Shown: piece after piece, positions 53,766 to 64,000 of the stretch
Layout of the letters: every line of letters begins with the position of its first letter
How positions within the stretch are numbered: the first letter of the stretch is position 1
Assembly (NCBI GenBank): GCA_013407085.1
Contig: JACCGJ010000352.1
Location: 186,001-250,000 of the forward strand
Direction: 5' to 3'
Source of the DNA: Atriophallophorus winterbourni
Taxonomy: Eukaryota; Platyhelminthes; Trematoda; Plagiorchiida; Microphallidae
Length of the DNA stretch: 64,000 nt
Position numbers and translations under genes: made by a program
Notes under the pieces: model-generated
Database searches by the model: none
What the model saw: the letters and a program-made list of their open reading frames with translations, nothing else
Told to the model about the DNA's origin: nothing

Positions 53766-55196
53766 GTTTACCTACGCTATTTTTGTTGTATATAATCGGA
53801 AGGAAGAACACTTACGTGGAACCAAATGAGTTGTAAACGGAAAGGCAGGTCTAAGCAAATCTTGGTGCTGCTTTGGCGAGGATAGTATAGAGATAAAACT
53901 GTTGGTGGGAAAATTGACAGTATAAACAATTGGCCGAAACGAATGCAAATACCTGTTGCTGACTTGCATCCGAAAAACTGATAAGAGCTGCATTACCTTA
54001 GTAAATGTAATGGACATGAAATCGCCTAACTTCAAATGCTTTTTATTCGATTAATATTGGTTCGGAATAATCAAAAATGAGGTCCCCGATATGCTCCGCA
54101 ATTTAAAGAAAATCATAGCACTTGGTACTGAGAGGGTCATTTCAGTGGTACAAAAATCTGTGTCGTGGATCACTTAATCTCGATATTCATCCGTTGCGGT
54201 TCTACGGACATGAAGACTTACATTTGAAAAGCGTAGAAATATCCCCGATTCCGATGAAGGCTTCAAAAAAGCATGTTCTTCAAAGATTTAAAAAATATTG
54301 CAGAGTATGGTTATTTGTCGTCTGCAAAAATAACTCTTCACAAGCATGGCAACATCAAATTTTGTACTGATCTCCTGCTATTTTCCCAACACTTCTTTCA
54401 AAATTTTTTGTGTTGCTCAAACGTTGTTTCAGGATCGTTTCACGCGCAAGCACTTTTTCTTTCTAAGACATTCTTAAAAAATTCTCGAAATTGTATATTT
54501 TGCGATTGATTTATAAAGATTAACCTAAAGTATAATTCTCGCCGGCTGTGGAATTATATTCTTAAATGTCAAGCTTCTTCAAAACTCAATCAAAGTGCAT
54601 CATACTGCCTTCCAGAACGTCTCCATATCATAAGTCCTGTGTCTCATTTGCATCAAGATTCCTTTGTCAGAATATTGAAATTATTTCGTTGATACCATTT
54701 GTATATTTTCTGTAAAGATTTTAATGTGTAATTTGTAAGCAATTAGTTGCAGGTGGGTGTTGTAACATTGGTCTAGAGTTAATATTTAAAAAAATTAAAA
54801 TAAGTCTTGGTCATTTATCTTCGAATTCAATGCTCACTTAGCCGAATCAACAATCTGTGGTGTATGTCTGATTCATAGAGTTTTATTTTTTTATTTTTTA
54901 TTTTTTTCCCGGCGATCTCATATGAGATCACATAAAAATAACAGATTTCTCAATTATCTGTATGTATATACGCGTATATAACCTTCATGCTATATCGATT
55001 AGGTATATTTCTCTGATATGCACATGAGATTTAAAAAAATTCGCTTTAAATTAATTGATATACAAGCTTGAATATATCGAAATTGTACTCAAAAGAACTG
55101 TTATGGGAGGTAATGGGTTAATAACAAGTCAATAGCTGTCAACGTACGGTTCATTAACTACACAACTGCGTTCATTCGAGAACTGACCTTGGGATC
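53766..55196. other. No recognisable gene
   Basis: AT-rich with a T-rich tract near 54885-54907, followed by the 16-bp palindrome GATCTCATATGAGATC (54914-54929). No transposon ends could be matched around it. Confidence 0.4.
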
Positions 55197-55396
55197 TACT
55201 TATCATTTTTTCACTTGTAACAACTGCGTATTACCGCGCCTTAAAACTATTGACTATGTCATCTTTTCCTTTCACGCGTGCTACGTGACTGTTCTGCTGT
55301 ACCTTTGTACATGTTTTGGCTACCGCTATACAATCATTGTCCTGTGCGTTTTTCCCTACATTCATTGAACTTTATTGTAGTAGTCAGTCGACTACA
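55197..55396 (+). mobile_element. LTR D, 3' half, of a CsRn1-like gypsy element
   Basis: GCTACGTGACTGTTCTGCTG, TACATGTTTTGGCTACCGCT and the ending TAGTCAGTCGACTACA match LTR C. The 5' half with TGTAGT is missing. Confidence 0.65.
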
Positions 55397-55400
55397 AATA

Positions 55401-55412
55401 GGTGAGCCCGAC
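55401..55412 (+). promoter_or_regulatory. Primer binding site, tRNA-Trp-like
   Basis: GGTGAGCCCGAC begins four bases after the LTR D end, as after LTR B, and fits the same tRNA-Trp-type site. Confidence 0.6.
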
Positions 55413-55694
55413 GTGATACACTTAACCTTGGTGTACTACAAATCGGCGAGACAAATATACAAGCATCCATTTGTGTATTTTTCCGGTACATCAAATTTTC
55501 TTGCTTCAAATCGGCGTATTTTTTCAGTTAATTATTTTTACCTCCATTTATCCCATGTTTTGTATCAGAAAATCATATTCGTCTCATAACTACACGTTTT
55601 GCTTAATTATTCAGTCATTGAATTAACCACTCCCGGCCCATTGTGCGGAGCGAGCAGTTTACACTTTTCACTGAGCTTAACCCATACTTTTAAT

Positions 55695-55985
55695 CAATGA
55701 AAAGATCTGCGGAGAGCTACTCCCCTGGAGAGTTGATACACCAGGATTTTGTCAGTCAATTCACGGCTGGCATACGATATATCTCAGGTGTCCAAAATCC
55801 TATCGCTGACGCGACATCCTCAATTGGTGTTATAGAGTTGTCATCCTCACACGAAGTCATCGACATGCAAGATAACGATTCAAACATCACACAACTTAAG
55901 GACTCTTCTTTTTTCGACATCACGCCACTCCCTCTGCCCGTTGGCTAGGGCGATATTCGTATCGCAAATCGCTCCCCGACCACTT
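55695..55985 (+). pseudogene. gypsy-type pol fragment (end of RNase H / start of integrase)
   Basis: The plus strand encodes YSPGELIHQDFVSQFTAGIR and YISGVQNPIADATSSIGV, corresponding to the RNase H end (QF...I..ISG..NPVADALSR) of gypsy polyproteins, then ITQLKDSSFFD, the linker before the integrase zinc finger. A stop at 55946 and an internal deletion (only about 280 bp separate it from the primer binding site) mark it as a dead remnant of the element starting with LTR D. Confidence 0.75.
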
Positions 55986-56159
55986 ATCCCATCTTCGTTC
56001 AAACGGTGAAATTGTTCATATCCAAAACAATCTTCAATAATCAAGAATCAAGAAGAATCAAGAATTAAGATTTTATGAAAAAAGCAGTTGCTTCGCATGT
56101 ACCATTGGATGACAACTATTACAAAAAAGAAAATGTAATCAAAAACACATTGTTGTATG

Positions 56160-57150
56160 TTTGTCTGGATTCATATTGATTCAATACACAGGGCTGATTA
56201 TGGGGTGTTTTTGGATATATGCATCTAGTTTTGCTTTAAAAACATCGAATTTTGTTGTATTACCAACGTCTTGCGGTAGTGCATTCCATAGAAAGCAGAT
56301 ACGCACAGAGAAGAAATGGCGCAGAGAGTCAAGTCTTGAGTGAGGTATTGCGAGGCAACTTGAGTGACTACGTGTATTCCGAGAGAAGACTATTTTTATT
56401 AGATCTCGAAGCGGGTGGTTTTCGATTAGCAGTCATTTGTAAGCTAGAATAACGTCGCTCCTCATTCGCCTCTGTGTAAAATCAGGCAAACCTAGTATGG
56501 CCATTCGCTCTTGATATGGGACGTGCTGCATCCCATCAACTAGCTTTGTTGCTCGGTGGTAAATTCTTTCCACGAGGTCGATGTCTTTGCGCAGCCACGG
56601 TGCCCACGCTGGGATCAAATACTCCATCGTTGGATGAATGTAAGTATTTATAATGCGGGGAAGTGTTTTGGGTGTGAACCGCCCAAAAATTCTCCTCGGG
56701 TGGTCCAAGTTAGGTTTTCGTGGCCTAGATGATATGTGTGGTCGTAATTACGGCCAAGCTGTAACATATTACATTTGCGTAAGTTGAACGGAATTTGATT
56801 TAATAGGGACCAGTGATATAGAACATCCAAGTCCTGTTGTAGCATTATCCATTTTGGCATTCGTGCTTGCGTTGAGCTATTCAAGGGTATATTTGTCTGG
56901 CCGGAAGCCAGCGAGGACGTTCGACATGACACTGTCAGGGCAACCCAGCGTATTTGGTAATAATCCATTGCACATCAATTGCTGGCCCACAATTCGCCAT
57001 CTCCACAACGAGTAGGTGCGCGAAACGGCAAACTCGCTGGGTAAATAACACGTTATCATCGCTTGGTATATTTCCGTGAATGTATTTGTACCGCATTCTT
57101 ATAACTCGGTCGTGACCATAAACCCATGCACTAGTTGAATCTAACACGAG
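56160..57150 (-). pseudogene. CR1-type LINE, 3' part of ORF2 (5'-truncated)
   Basis: Minus strand: CNMLQLGR and MLQQDLDVLYHWSLLNQIPF (56720-56850), then IFGRFTPKTLPRIINTYIHP, PAWAPWLRKDIDLVERIYH and the final DSLRHFFSVRICFLWNALPQ (56200-56340). RT core motifs are gone and frames shift. The final words and stop near 56170 mark a complete 3' end. Confidence 0.75.
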
Positions 57151-57636
57151 ACGTGCGGTTGGATTAATTTTGACCTCCGATATTTTTGGATATATCTTTC
57201 TTAGTTTTCATCCGATCGGTTTGATTTTTGGATATCTAACTGAAAGCTTGCTACGTCGGATCTATTCATACAATAATCATACATCTGCGACGTGTCATTC
57301 TTTGTGTGCGTCACCCGTGGATTTTCTGCAGTTCGTTCGTTTATTTGAATCGCTTTTGTGTTTCTGCTGTTAGATCAACCCATCGGTGTTTACCACCGTC
57401 GGGAACTGCTCGGCGAAATGCACAAAGTGAAATCAAATTCACACCAAAATCCTCATAGGGAATCTGGCAAATTCGCGGCTAAATCGGGTGACGATATATT
57501 CCTACAACCCGTCACTTTCCGTCAACTCCACACAAACCAACCCCAGCGGTATTAATTTTAGTGCTCTGATTTGTACTTTTGGTTGACCCTGTTAACACGA
57601 AACGATTAGATGTCCACGAAACGTGCGTCATCTGAA

Positions 57637-59119
57637 TGAAAATCGTCAGTGGTAAGGTCAAATCTGTCACGTGTCGCAAGTGTTCCCACACATGTCACGC
57701 TAAATGTGACAAATCATTAATCACGGAGGCGTTATCGATCCTGAATGATGAAAACATGCCTGCAATGCAAATGTTGTCGAACTAAACCAAACGCGGATTT
57801 AACTGCTCGAACAAGTGTAGAGCAAAGCAACCAGGATGATCGGATGCTGAGATTAGAGCTTCTCATACAAACGTTGAATACATCGGTAGAGACTCTGGTA
57901 ACCGCTCAGAATTCTCAGTATGCCAGTATAGGTTTCGATAAATCGGAAACCACTGACTGTAATACCAGTCAGATAAACGCTGAATCTTCAGAGATCTTTC
58001 AACACGAAGGTTTAGCTGTTGCAAATGTGCCGGAGAGTCTTGAGGAGCGTCCTTTTCATAAAAAGCCACCTTTACAAATGTGACTGTTAAAAGCCTGTCT
58101 GCCCAAACATTCCTGATCCGCACAAAGATGTGGAGCTAAAGCGACCTGCTCATCTGAAGGTTCAGCGAAAACCCTCAGGTTGAAAAACAAAGTCACGGTG
58201 CAAAATAATCCCAAACTGGACATCATAGGTATTCGATCTAAGGTAGTTGAAACGTCCAGCAACCAGTGAAAGCGCCCGGCACAGAGTGTACGTTCGCTCC
58301 ATCGACTAAGCGTGATTTGCACCAATGTGAAGGAAACGAGTGCCACCTTACTAAGGGACAGGCTAAAGCACGATAAAGGAGAATGGAAAATGTTTCGCAG
58401 CAACATGGACTTGGAGCTAGTTGAACGAGTATCATTGAGACGATTGAATCGGAAACCTACTTTCTCAAATCTAGACCAGCCAAGAATGCTTAAAATCAAC
58501 TTTGAAAGGGATCTAGAAAACATCTTACCATTCGCATTTCTCCAGCGTAGAGAGCGTTCAGAGACCACTGTAATGATCTTCGCTGATATTCCCTGGTGGG
58601 AAAGGTCATGGAACTCCCAGCAACAATACCAAACTAAACCAAGGAAAGATCCTTGTGGGAGTTCCTGAAGCCGAGGAAGCCACTCATAGAGAAGTGCAGC
58701 GTAAACACGATCAGCTACAGTGGAGATTCCTCAGTGGTATATTTGGCTTGCATGATGTAGCTTTGACGTACACGATCCGCATCCCTAAATCTACGAATTA
58801 TAATGGCATCGGTCCTAAGCCCTTTAAAATAACGTTCTTTCGTAAAGTTATGTTGAAGACGGTAAAATCTCGTTCCGAAAATCTCCGCAGACTAATGCCA
58901 CGAGAAATTAGACTAAGCGCATCGAAACACCATATTGGAAAGATAGATGCACCACGAAGTACAATAGAAACACTACCAAGTCAATCAGTAGTTGACGTAT
59001 CAGAAACAAATTCAGCCGATACTATAGATCACTGTATTCTAACAGTACAACCACAAAACGATCAAGCATCACTGCAAGCAAAAATCCTTCAGATACCGAC
59101 TCTGGATGAGTCAGCCTAA
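57637..59119 (+). pseudogene. Element 3 ORF1, CR1-type zinc-finger/RNA-binding protein (broken)
   Basis: A PHD-like cluster starts near 57690 (CRKCSHTCHAKCD) and continues after a frameshift near 57745 (CLQCKCC). The middle part has two open pieces (57745-58083 and 58312-58668), and the last (58655-59119) carries the RRM-like CR1 fold: ALTYTIRIPKS, GPKPFKITFFRK and RRLMPREIRLS. At least two frame changes break it. Domain order matches ORF1 of element 2. It ends in a stop at 59117-59119. Confidence 0.7.
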
Positions 59120-59181
59120 CAGATATTCTGCACTCCGCTAGCCTCCTTCCCCACACCCCATCCTTGTTAAGAAAAACAACT

Positions 59182-61877
59182 ATGAAATGCATCTACACCA
59201 ACGCACAATGTCTCGTAAACAAAATCGGTAACCTTCGTGCAGTTTTTCTGAGATGTTCACCAGACATCATCGCCTTAATGAAAACGTGGCTACAGACTCA
59301 CCAAACAAATAGTGAACTAGAATTACCAGGAATGTCACTTATTCGTCATGACCGTGAAAACAGAGGAGGAGTAGCTTTATATTATAGCCAACACCTTCTG
59401 TGCCGTGAGATTACGGATTCAGACATCATGTTACGGAATAAACTCTGGTGCTCAGTCCGATTAGCTAAGGGCGAAGACTGTCTTAGAAGTAGTATATCGC
59501 CCACCGTCTGCACAGGAAACATAAAATCTGGCCCTACTCCACAAAATTCGCATGGTTACTCCCAGATTCACTCGTGGATTTTTAATTATGGGTGACTTCA
59601 ATTTACCGAATCTGCAGAGCAGTACCATTTACCCATAACACTCCGTCGAGCGCGCATTCAGTGAGTTATTATACGATATTCCTCTTTATAACCACATTGC
59701 ATGTAATACTCGATACCGCGGAACCAATTTACCTTCACTCTTGGATCTCGTTCTGACAAGCAATGAACACGAAATTGATAACGTTGCTTACGAAAGTCCA
59801 CTGGGACTAAGTGATCACGTCGTCATCCAGTTTGACTATCTTTTTAAAGCTGTAAGAACAAATGATGCCCGTAAAACAGTTAAGCAGATCAACACTATGG
59901 CGTTGAGTGATGCTCTGAAAAATACACGATCAACTGCCCACCGGAAATCAGCAACGTACATGAGTTTTGGATATGGCTTATATCTAATCTCAAAAGTTCA
60001 ATCGAAGTGAGCTCAGAATTTGTCCTCAGGAACTCAAGAAAATACCTTGAATTAAAACTAAGAAGCAGAACTCGTAAGAGGTTAACGGTACGAAACATTG
60101 CTTGGTGACACCATCGGCAAAACCCATCATCAGAGACCTGGGAACCATTCCGTTTACTGCGGAACAAAGTAAACAAATTTGTCATCCAAGACAAGTTGTG
60201 CTTCCAAGGAGTGATATCATGCATGATGGAACGAAACCCCAAAATACTGTATCGCATGGTTAACGAACAAAATAAGGCGAAACCGAGAGTTGCATCCGTG
60301 AACACATCAGCTGGATCAACAACTGCAGCAGAAACTGCTGGAGCTTTAGCAACGTTTTATTCATCGGTATTCAACCTGAGAGAACATCCAATAAACATCC
60401 AAAATCAAACACTTTCAAACACGGTTGCCATACGTGAAATAAATGTCACTTCGAAACGTGTCCTTCAATTTTTATTTAATCTTAAACCTGGAAAGTCTGC
60501 TGGGGTCGACGGAATAACCCCGCTAATATTGAAGCAATTTGCGAGTTTGCTATACAAACCACCACATACTTGTTCGAGCAAACACTGGCAAGTGGAGTGA
60601 TTCCTACAGATTGGAAACGCGGAATAATTTCTTCTATTTATAAAGGTGGAAATCGCTCAGATGTTTCTAATTATTTATTCTGTTATCCGTGATTTCAAAA
60701 TTACTTGAGCGACTCAGTGTTGACGATCTAATGAAACATTTCGAGAATAATCAGTTGCTTTCGAGGAACCAGCATGGATTTAGACACAATTATGCCTGTT
60801 GGTCTAATTTATTGGTAACGCTAGAGGATTGGACAAAATCGGTAGATAAAGGACAAGCAATACACGCGTGCTACATAGTTATATCAAAAGCATTCGATCG
60901 TGTTGACCATTCTCTACTACTGCAGAAGCTTGAAAGGCATGGCATCACTGGAAAGTTGTTGGCTTGGCTAAATGACTACCTAACAAATCGCACTACCCTG
61001 GTACGTGTTGATGGTGCATTATCAAAACCAATAGCAGCAACTAGCGGAGTTCCACAAGGTTCAGTCCTTGGTCCGATCCTCTTTCTGGTTTATGTCAATG
61101 AAGTACCGGAAATTGTTCGTTGTAACATTTCGTTATTTGCGGAGGACATAAAGATATGGAGTTACATCAGAAGACTGTCTGCTATTACAAAATGATCTTG
61201 ATACGCTTCACAACTCGTCGTTGAAGAACAAACTGCCGTTTAACTTCAACAAATGCAAGCTCATGAGTAGAGTAGAGTTCACATGACATATGGGTTTACA
61301 CGTGCTTGGAAAAAGCAGTGAAGAATAGGATTTGGTTGTCTGGATATACTCCAACTTAAACAATTTAAACTAACACATCCTTTCCAAATGCTTCACTTGT
61401 TCTCAATCTACTAAAAAGGGTATTTGGGAAATTTTCGCCCGAGATATTCCCAAGGATCATGAATGCATACTTGAGGCCAATCATGGAATACGGTGTGCAG
61501 TCATGGTCTCTGTGGCGGAAGAAGGATGTTGAACCTATGCGGCGAATCTATCAACGCTAGGAAAAACTAGTTCTTAGCATCCGATTCATGCTTTAATGGA
61601 TAGCTTATCTGAATTTTTCCGACCAACCCAATTGACGAGTCATAGGAGATCTTATCCTACTCTACAAAACATTCCCAAACCATTACTTAAAGGGACTCTT
61701 CGCGCGAAGGGATAGGCGGAATTATTGGACCCACGATTATATTCTGGTAGTACCCCGTTCAAGCCTAAACTGTAGTAGGCAATTTCTGATTGTGTCTTTT
61801 TTACTTGGAACAGTTTACAATCTAACGTTATTCACTCAACTAACTTACATGAATTTGAAAGTAACTTGGACGATTTT
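59182..61877 (+). pseudogene. Element 3 ORF2, CR1-type endonuclease-reverse transcriptase (broken)
   Basis: ORF2 has its own ATG (59182) just before YTNAQCLVNK, unlike elements 1 and 2. The endonuclease Glu is lost (MKTWL for TETWL); IMGDFNLPNL lies at 59587 and SLLDLVLTS and GLSDHVVIQ at 59741-59830. RT spans 60440-61195: KSAGVDGITPLILKQF, QHGFRHNYACWSNL, YIVISKAFDRVDHS (motif A Asp replaced by Val), SGVPQGSVLGP and FAEDIKIW (FADD changed). After 61195 the tail decays (KLPFNFNKCKLMS, SLQSNVIHSTNLHEFES). Several frameshifts and lost catalytic residues make it inactive. Confidence 0.8.
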
Positions 61878-62752
61878 TGATTGAATTATTCGTTTTCTCG
61901 ACTACTTATATACTCTGTAATCAAATTGTTAAGCGTGTTTTTCTTCACTTTCATGTTAATTTTCAACATCCTACGGTTGTTGTTAAGCTTCGGGCGCTTG
62001 AGACCAATAAACATATTGAATTAATCCTTTATTACAACGCATTTATGTGTCGCATAATAACATCATGTGCATAAATGTAGATTCAAAGGGAATAGCTACT
62101 TTTGACTTAACCGCCCAACATACTGGCTAATGAGGTCGAGTCTCAGTGATGAATCTGCTTCACCTCAAATTATCCCTCATCATAATCACAAAAGGAAAAA
62201 TAAGAGATCCTGACATTGTGGGATGCGTGATTTAACATAACAAAAATATATTTAAAAGTGGTAAGTGTACGGATGGGGTGTCACACTGCCATGTACTGTA
62301 CCGCTGCAACTGGAACATCCAAAATGTGCTGCAACACTTATCACAAACCTCACCTCGTAAGATACGCTGACTACTGACTGTGCATTTTATGTGTCGTGGA
62401 TGTGAGTACCATACTATTTTACTTAATTCTTCATGATTAATCGATAAAATTACACTGTTCAAATACGCAAATATCAAATGTGATTCCAAAACGAAAATCT
62501 TAGCTAAAATCACACGATTTCAGCTAGTAACTTTAACTTCGTAATTTCTATTCCTGCATCTGGTTTCAGATTTAAAAAATTATGTCCTCTAGAGAATGCA
62601 ATGTCGGTTCAATGATTTTCACACGGTTGATTTATGAGATGTTGTGCAATTTACAATGTTGTCATAGGTCAGCTTCGTTTTAAAAACAATGAAACATTAT
62701 CAGGAAGGATAAAGCATCCATTATTGATTTTAATCAAAAGTGGTTAATCGAT
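61878..62752. other. No recognisable gene
   Basis: AT-rich intergenic sequence between element 3 and the second cathepsin B-like exon; only chance frames were seen. Confidence 0.4.
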
Positions 62753-63081
62753 TCAATTTTGTATACGTGGGATCCCCGCAATCACCGAGGATTCGATTCC
62801 GCATTCATTTTTTCCACGCCGAATGCGGATTAATCCGTATTCACCCCAGTCCCCGCCCCACGAATTTGCAACCAACCAATAGGGTTCTCCGTTTTCTTCA
62901 CTCCATCCCAAAATGCGCATGGATCTGGATCCTATATAATTGCCAAAAATGTGATGGTATACACCACCTGTATAGGTAAAGAAGTCCTCATAAATATCCA
63001 TTGTAGTAGACACCGGACCATTTTCTAGAATATCCTGCATAATTTTCAGCTCGTTCAGTGGTAAATCGTAGACAGAATCGG
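62753..63081 (-). CDS. Second cathepsin B-like gene, last exon (catalytic His replaced by Arg)
   Basis: The minus-strand exon starts after a TTTCAG acceptor (63082) with two bases of a split codon, the same phase as exon 4 of the first gene. It encodes [20 protein letters not shown], then [12 protein letters not shown] where the family has GGHAIRILGWG, so the catalytic His is Arg. The Asn block [13 protein letters not shown] and the ECGIE motif are intact. The stop is TGA near 62753. The open frame and clean splice site suggest a transcribed gene, possibly a non-catalytic paralogue, but a young pseudogene cannot be excluded. The upstream exons are beyond the window edge, as none is found up to 64000. 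It lies about 15 kb from, and in opposite orientation to, the first gene. Confidence 0.85.
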
Positions 63082-63189
63082 CTGAAATCATAAGAAATAC
63101 ATTCATATAACAGTACTACAATATCGAAATATCTAACATGTTGTTACATACACAGTTATACATTAAATCCACTGTTTAATTGTGTTCTT

Positions 63190-63400
63190 ATAAATAACTA
63201 CGTTGTTCGAGTACAGTATTACGAAGTGATTATGGGCCAAACGCTCAAAAAGCGTATAACTCATCAATGTAGTACTGTGCTCACATCTTTGCACTTGCGC
63301 ACCACAAACGGTTTCTCGTTATTTAACATCATTTGGTCGGGATAGTACTCCTAGTTTCAGTGAGCGTTGACAATATGAATACTTAGTAAAATGAGTTATA
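63190..63400 (-). repeat. Repeat B copy (intron of the second cathepsin B-like gene)
   Basis: GCGCACCACAAACGGTTTCTCG and CTAGTTTCAGTGAGCGTTG correspond to repeat B in minus orientation (key words CACCACAAACGGTTTC and CAGTGAGC). The hammerhead core is degraded. Confidence 0.55.
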
Positions 63401-63599
63401 CAAAGGAGCAACTTTTATTGAATTGAGATTTTCACGTGCATGGTAGGTGAGCACAATTACACTACATTGTTCAGTTATTAGCATCTTGAATGCCTGGCCC
63501 GCAATTACTTGTGTATTTGAATACAGTGGCTCCTCGATAAAACCCTATTCAACAGTGATTATCACATATCAAAATTTTGATTATTTCACCACACTTTTA

Positions 63600-63665
63600 A
63601 GATTCAATAAAACTGAGCTGATTGTCGACATCTGATCAAGGCAAATAGCCAGAAACCAATCGTAG
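63600..63665 (+). repeat. Repeat B fragment with hammerhead-like core
   Basis: CTGATCAAGGCAAATAGCCA then GAAACC: the GGC/GCC helix II and GAAA are kept, the core differs (CTGATCA), and the outer strands have decayed. Confidence 0.5.
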
Positions 63666-64000
63666 TCTATAAGTACAAGTAATGTTGGTACAAAACTACA
63701 TTGGAACGTTGAAATACTTTAAAATAAACCTTTAGGAATCCTCTTGGAATTGGAAGGATATTTAAATAAGTATCAAACAACAATTTGTTAGCTTTAAATT
63801 CATTACAATCGTTTGTATACTTGCTGCGCGGTTTCAAAACAATTTCGAACATGAATATATAGGTGTCAATATGGCTTGATGGTGCTTTTATCCACGAATA
63901 TATGTAGAATTTGTGTTTGGTTGTTTTGACCATAACAAATTTAAATTCATCCAACTTCCCTTACATCGAGAAATTTTGACCTTGGCAATGCTGTAAAAAA
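63666..64000. other. No recognisable gene
   Basis: A 95-codon minus-strand frame (63954-63667) shows no cathepsin or other domain; it is probably intronic chance. Confidence 0.35.

Noticed and set aside
54890..55140. Possible third TTAA-type MITE (GGGTTAA at 55115 with an internal palindrome)
   Set aside because: No matching inverted end with TTAA was found on the left side.

Overview
The window looks like genomic DNA from a digenean trematode (a fluke, Fasciola/Clonorchis/Schistosoma-like). The reasons are cathepsin B-type cysteine protease genes with short exons and kilobase introns, CR1-, RTE- and CsRn1-like gypsy retroelements of the kinds known from flukes, piggyBac-type transposons, and very low gene density in AT-rich sequence. 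There are no bacterial operons and no CRISPR. Genus cannot be set from the sequence alone.

Host genes are few. (1) A spliced three-finger C2H2 zinc-finger gene on the minus strand (exons 7275-6853, 5366-5260, 3504-3093); the exon joins rebuild perfect fingers. (2) A four-exon cathepsin B-like gene on the plus strand (43452-48052) that keeps the catalytic Cys, His and Asn but is altered around them. (3) The 3' exon of a second cathepsin B-like gene on the minus strand (63081-62753), with Arg where the catalytic His belongs.

Most of the rest is transposable elements, often nested. 1-180: RTE tail. 9.0-12.6 kb: CR1 and RTE pseudogenes. 14.0-15.2 kb: cluster of dispersed repeat A. 15.34-15.89 kb: composite foldback repeat B carrying two hammerhead-ribozyme-like motifs and flanked by a 16-bp direct repeat. 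16.7-18.1 kb: two solo gypsy-type LTRs among CAGTT-type repeats. 19.95-24.6 kb: apparently intact CR1 element (element 1) inserted in an older CR1 pseudogene. 25.5-28.6 kb: another dead CR1 split by an internally deleted piggyBac element at an exact TTAA. 29.35-33.4 kb: nearly intact CR1 element (element 2). 34.7-41.1 kb: decayed retroelement pieces and a solo LTR. 49.55-49.96 kb: a piggyBac-type MITE. 50.1-51.4 kb: LINE remnants. 53.6-56 kb: gypsy remnants with a tRNA-Trp-like primer binding site. 56.2-61.9 kb: two more CR1 pseudogenes, one with recognisable ORF1 and ORF2 (element 3).

The most interesting signals are these. In both well-preserved CR1 elements ORF2 lies in the -1 frame of ORF1, lacks an upstream ATG, and opens only a few codons before a canonical slippery heptamer (A AAA AAC followed by a 9-nt spacer and a perfect 7-bp GC-rich hairpin in element 2; T TTT TTT in element 1). 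This suggests -1 programmed frameshifting for ORF2. Repeat B carries a hammerhead-like core with a flanking helix, as known for Penelope-like elements and retrozymes. Everything here was read by eye; no searches, folding or alignments were run.
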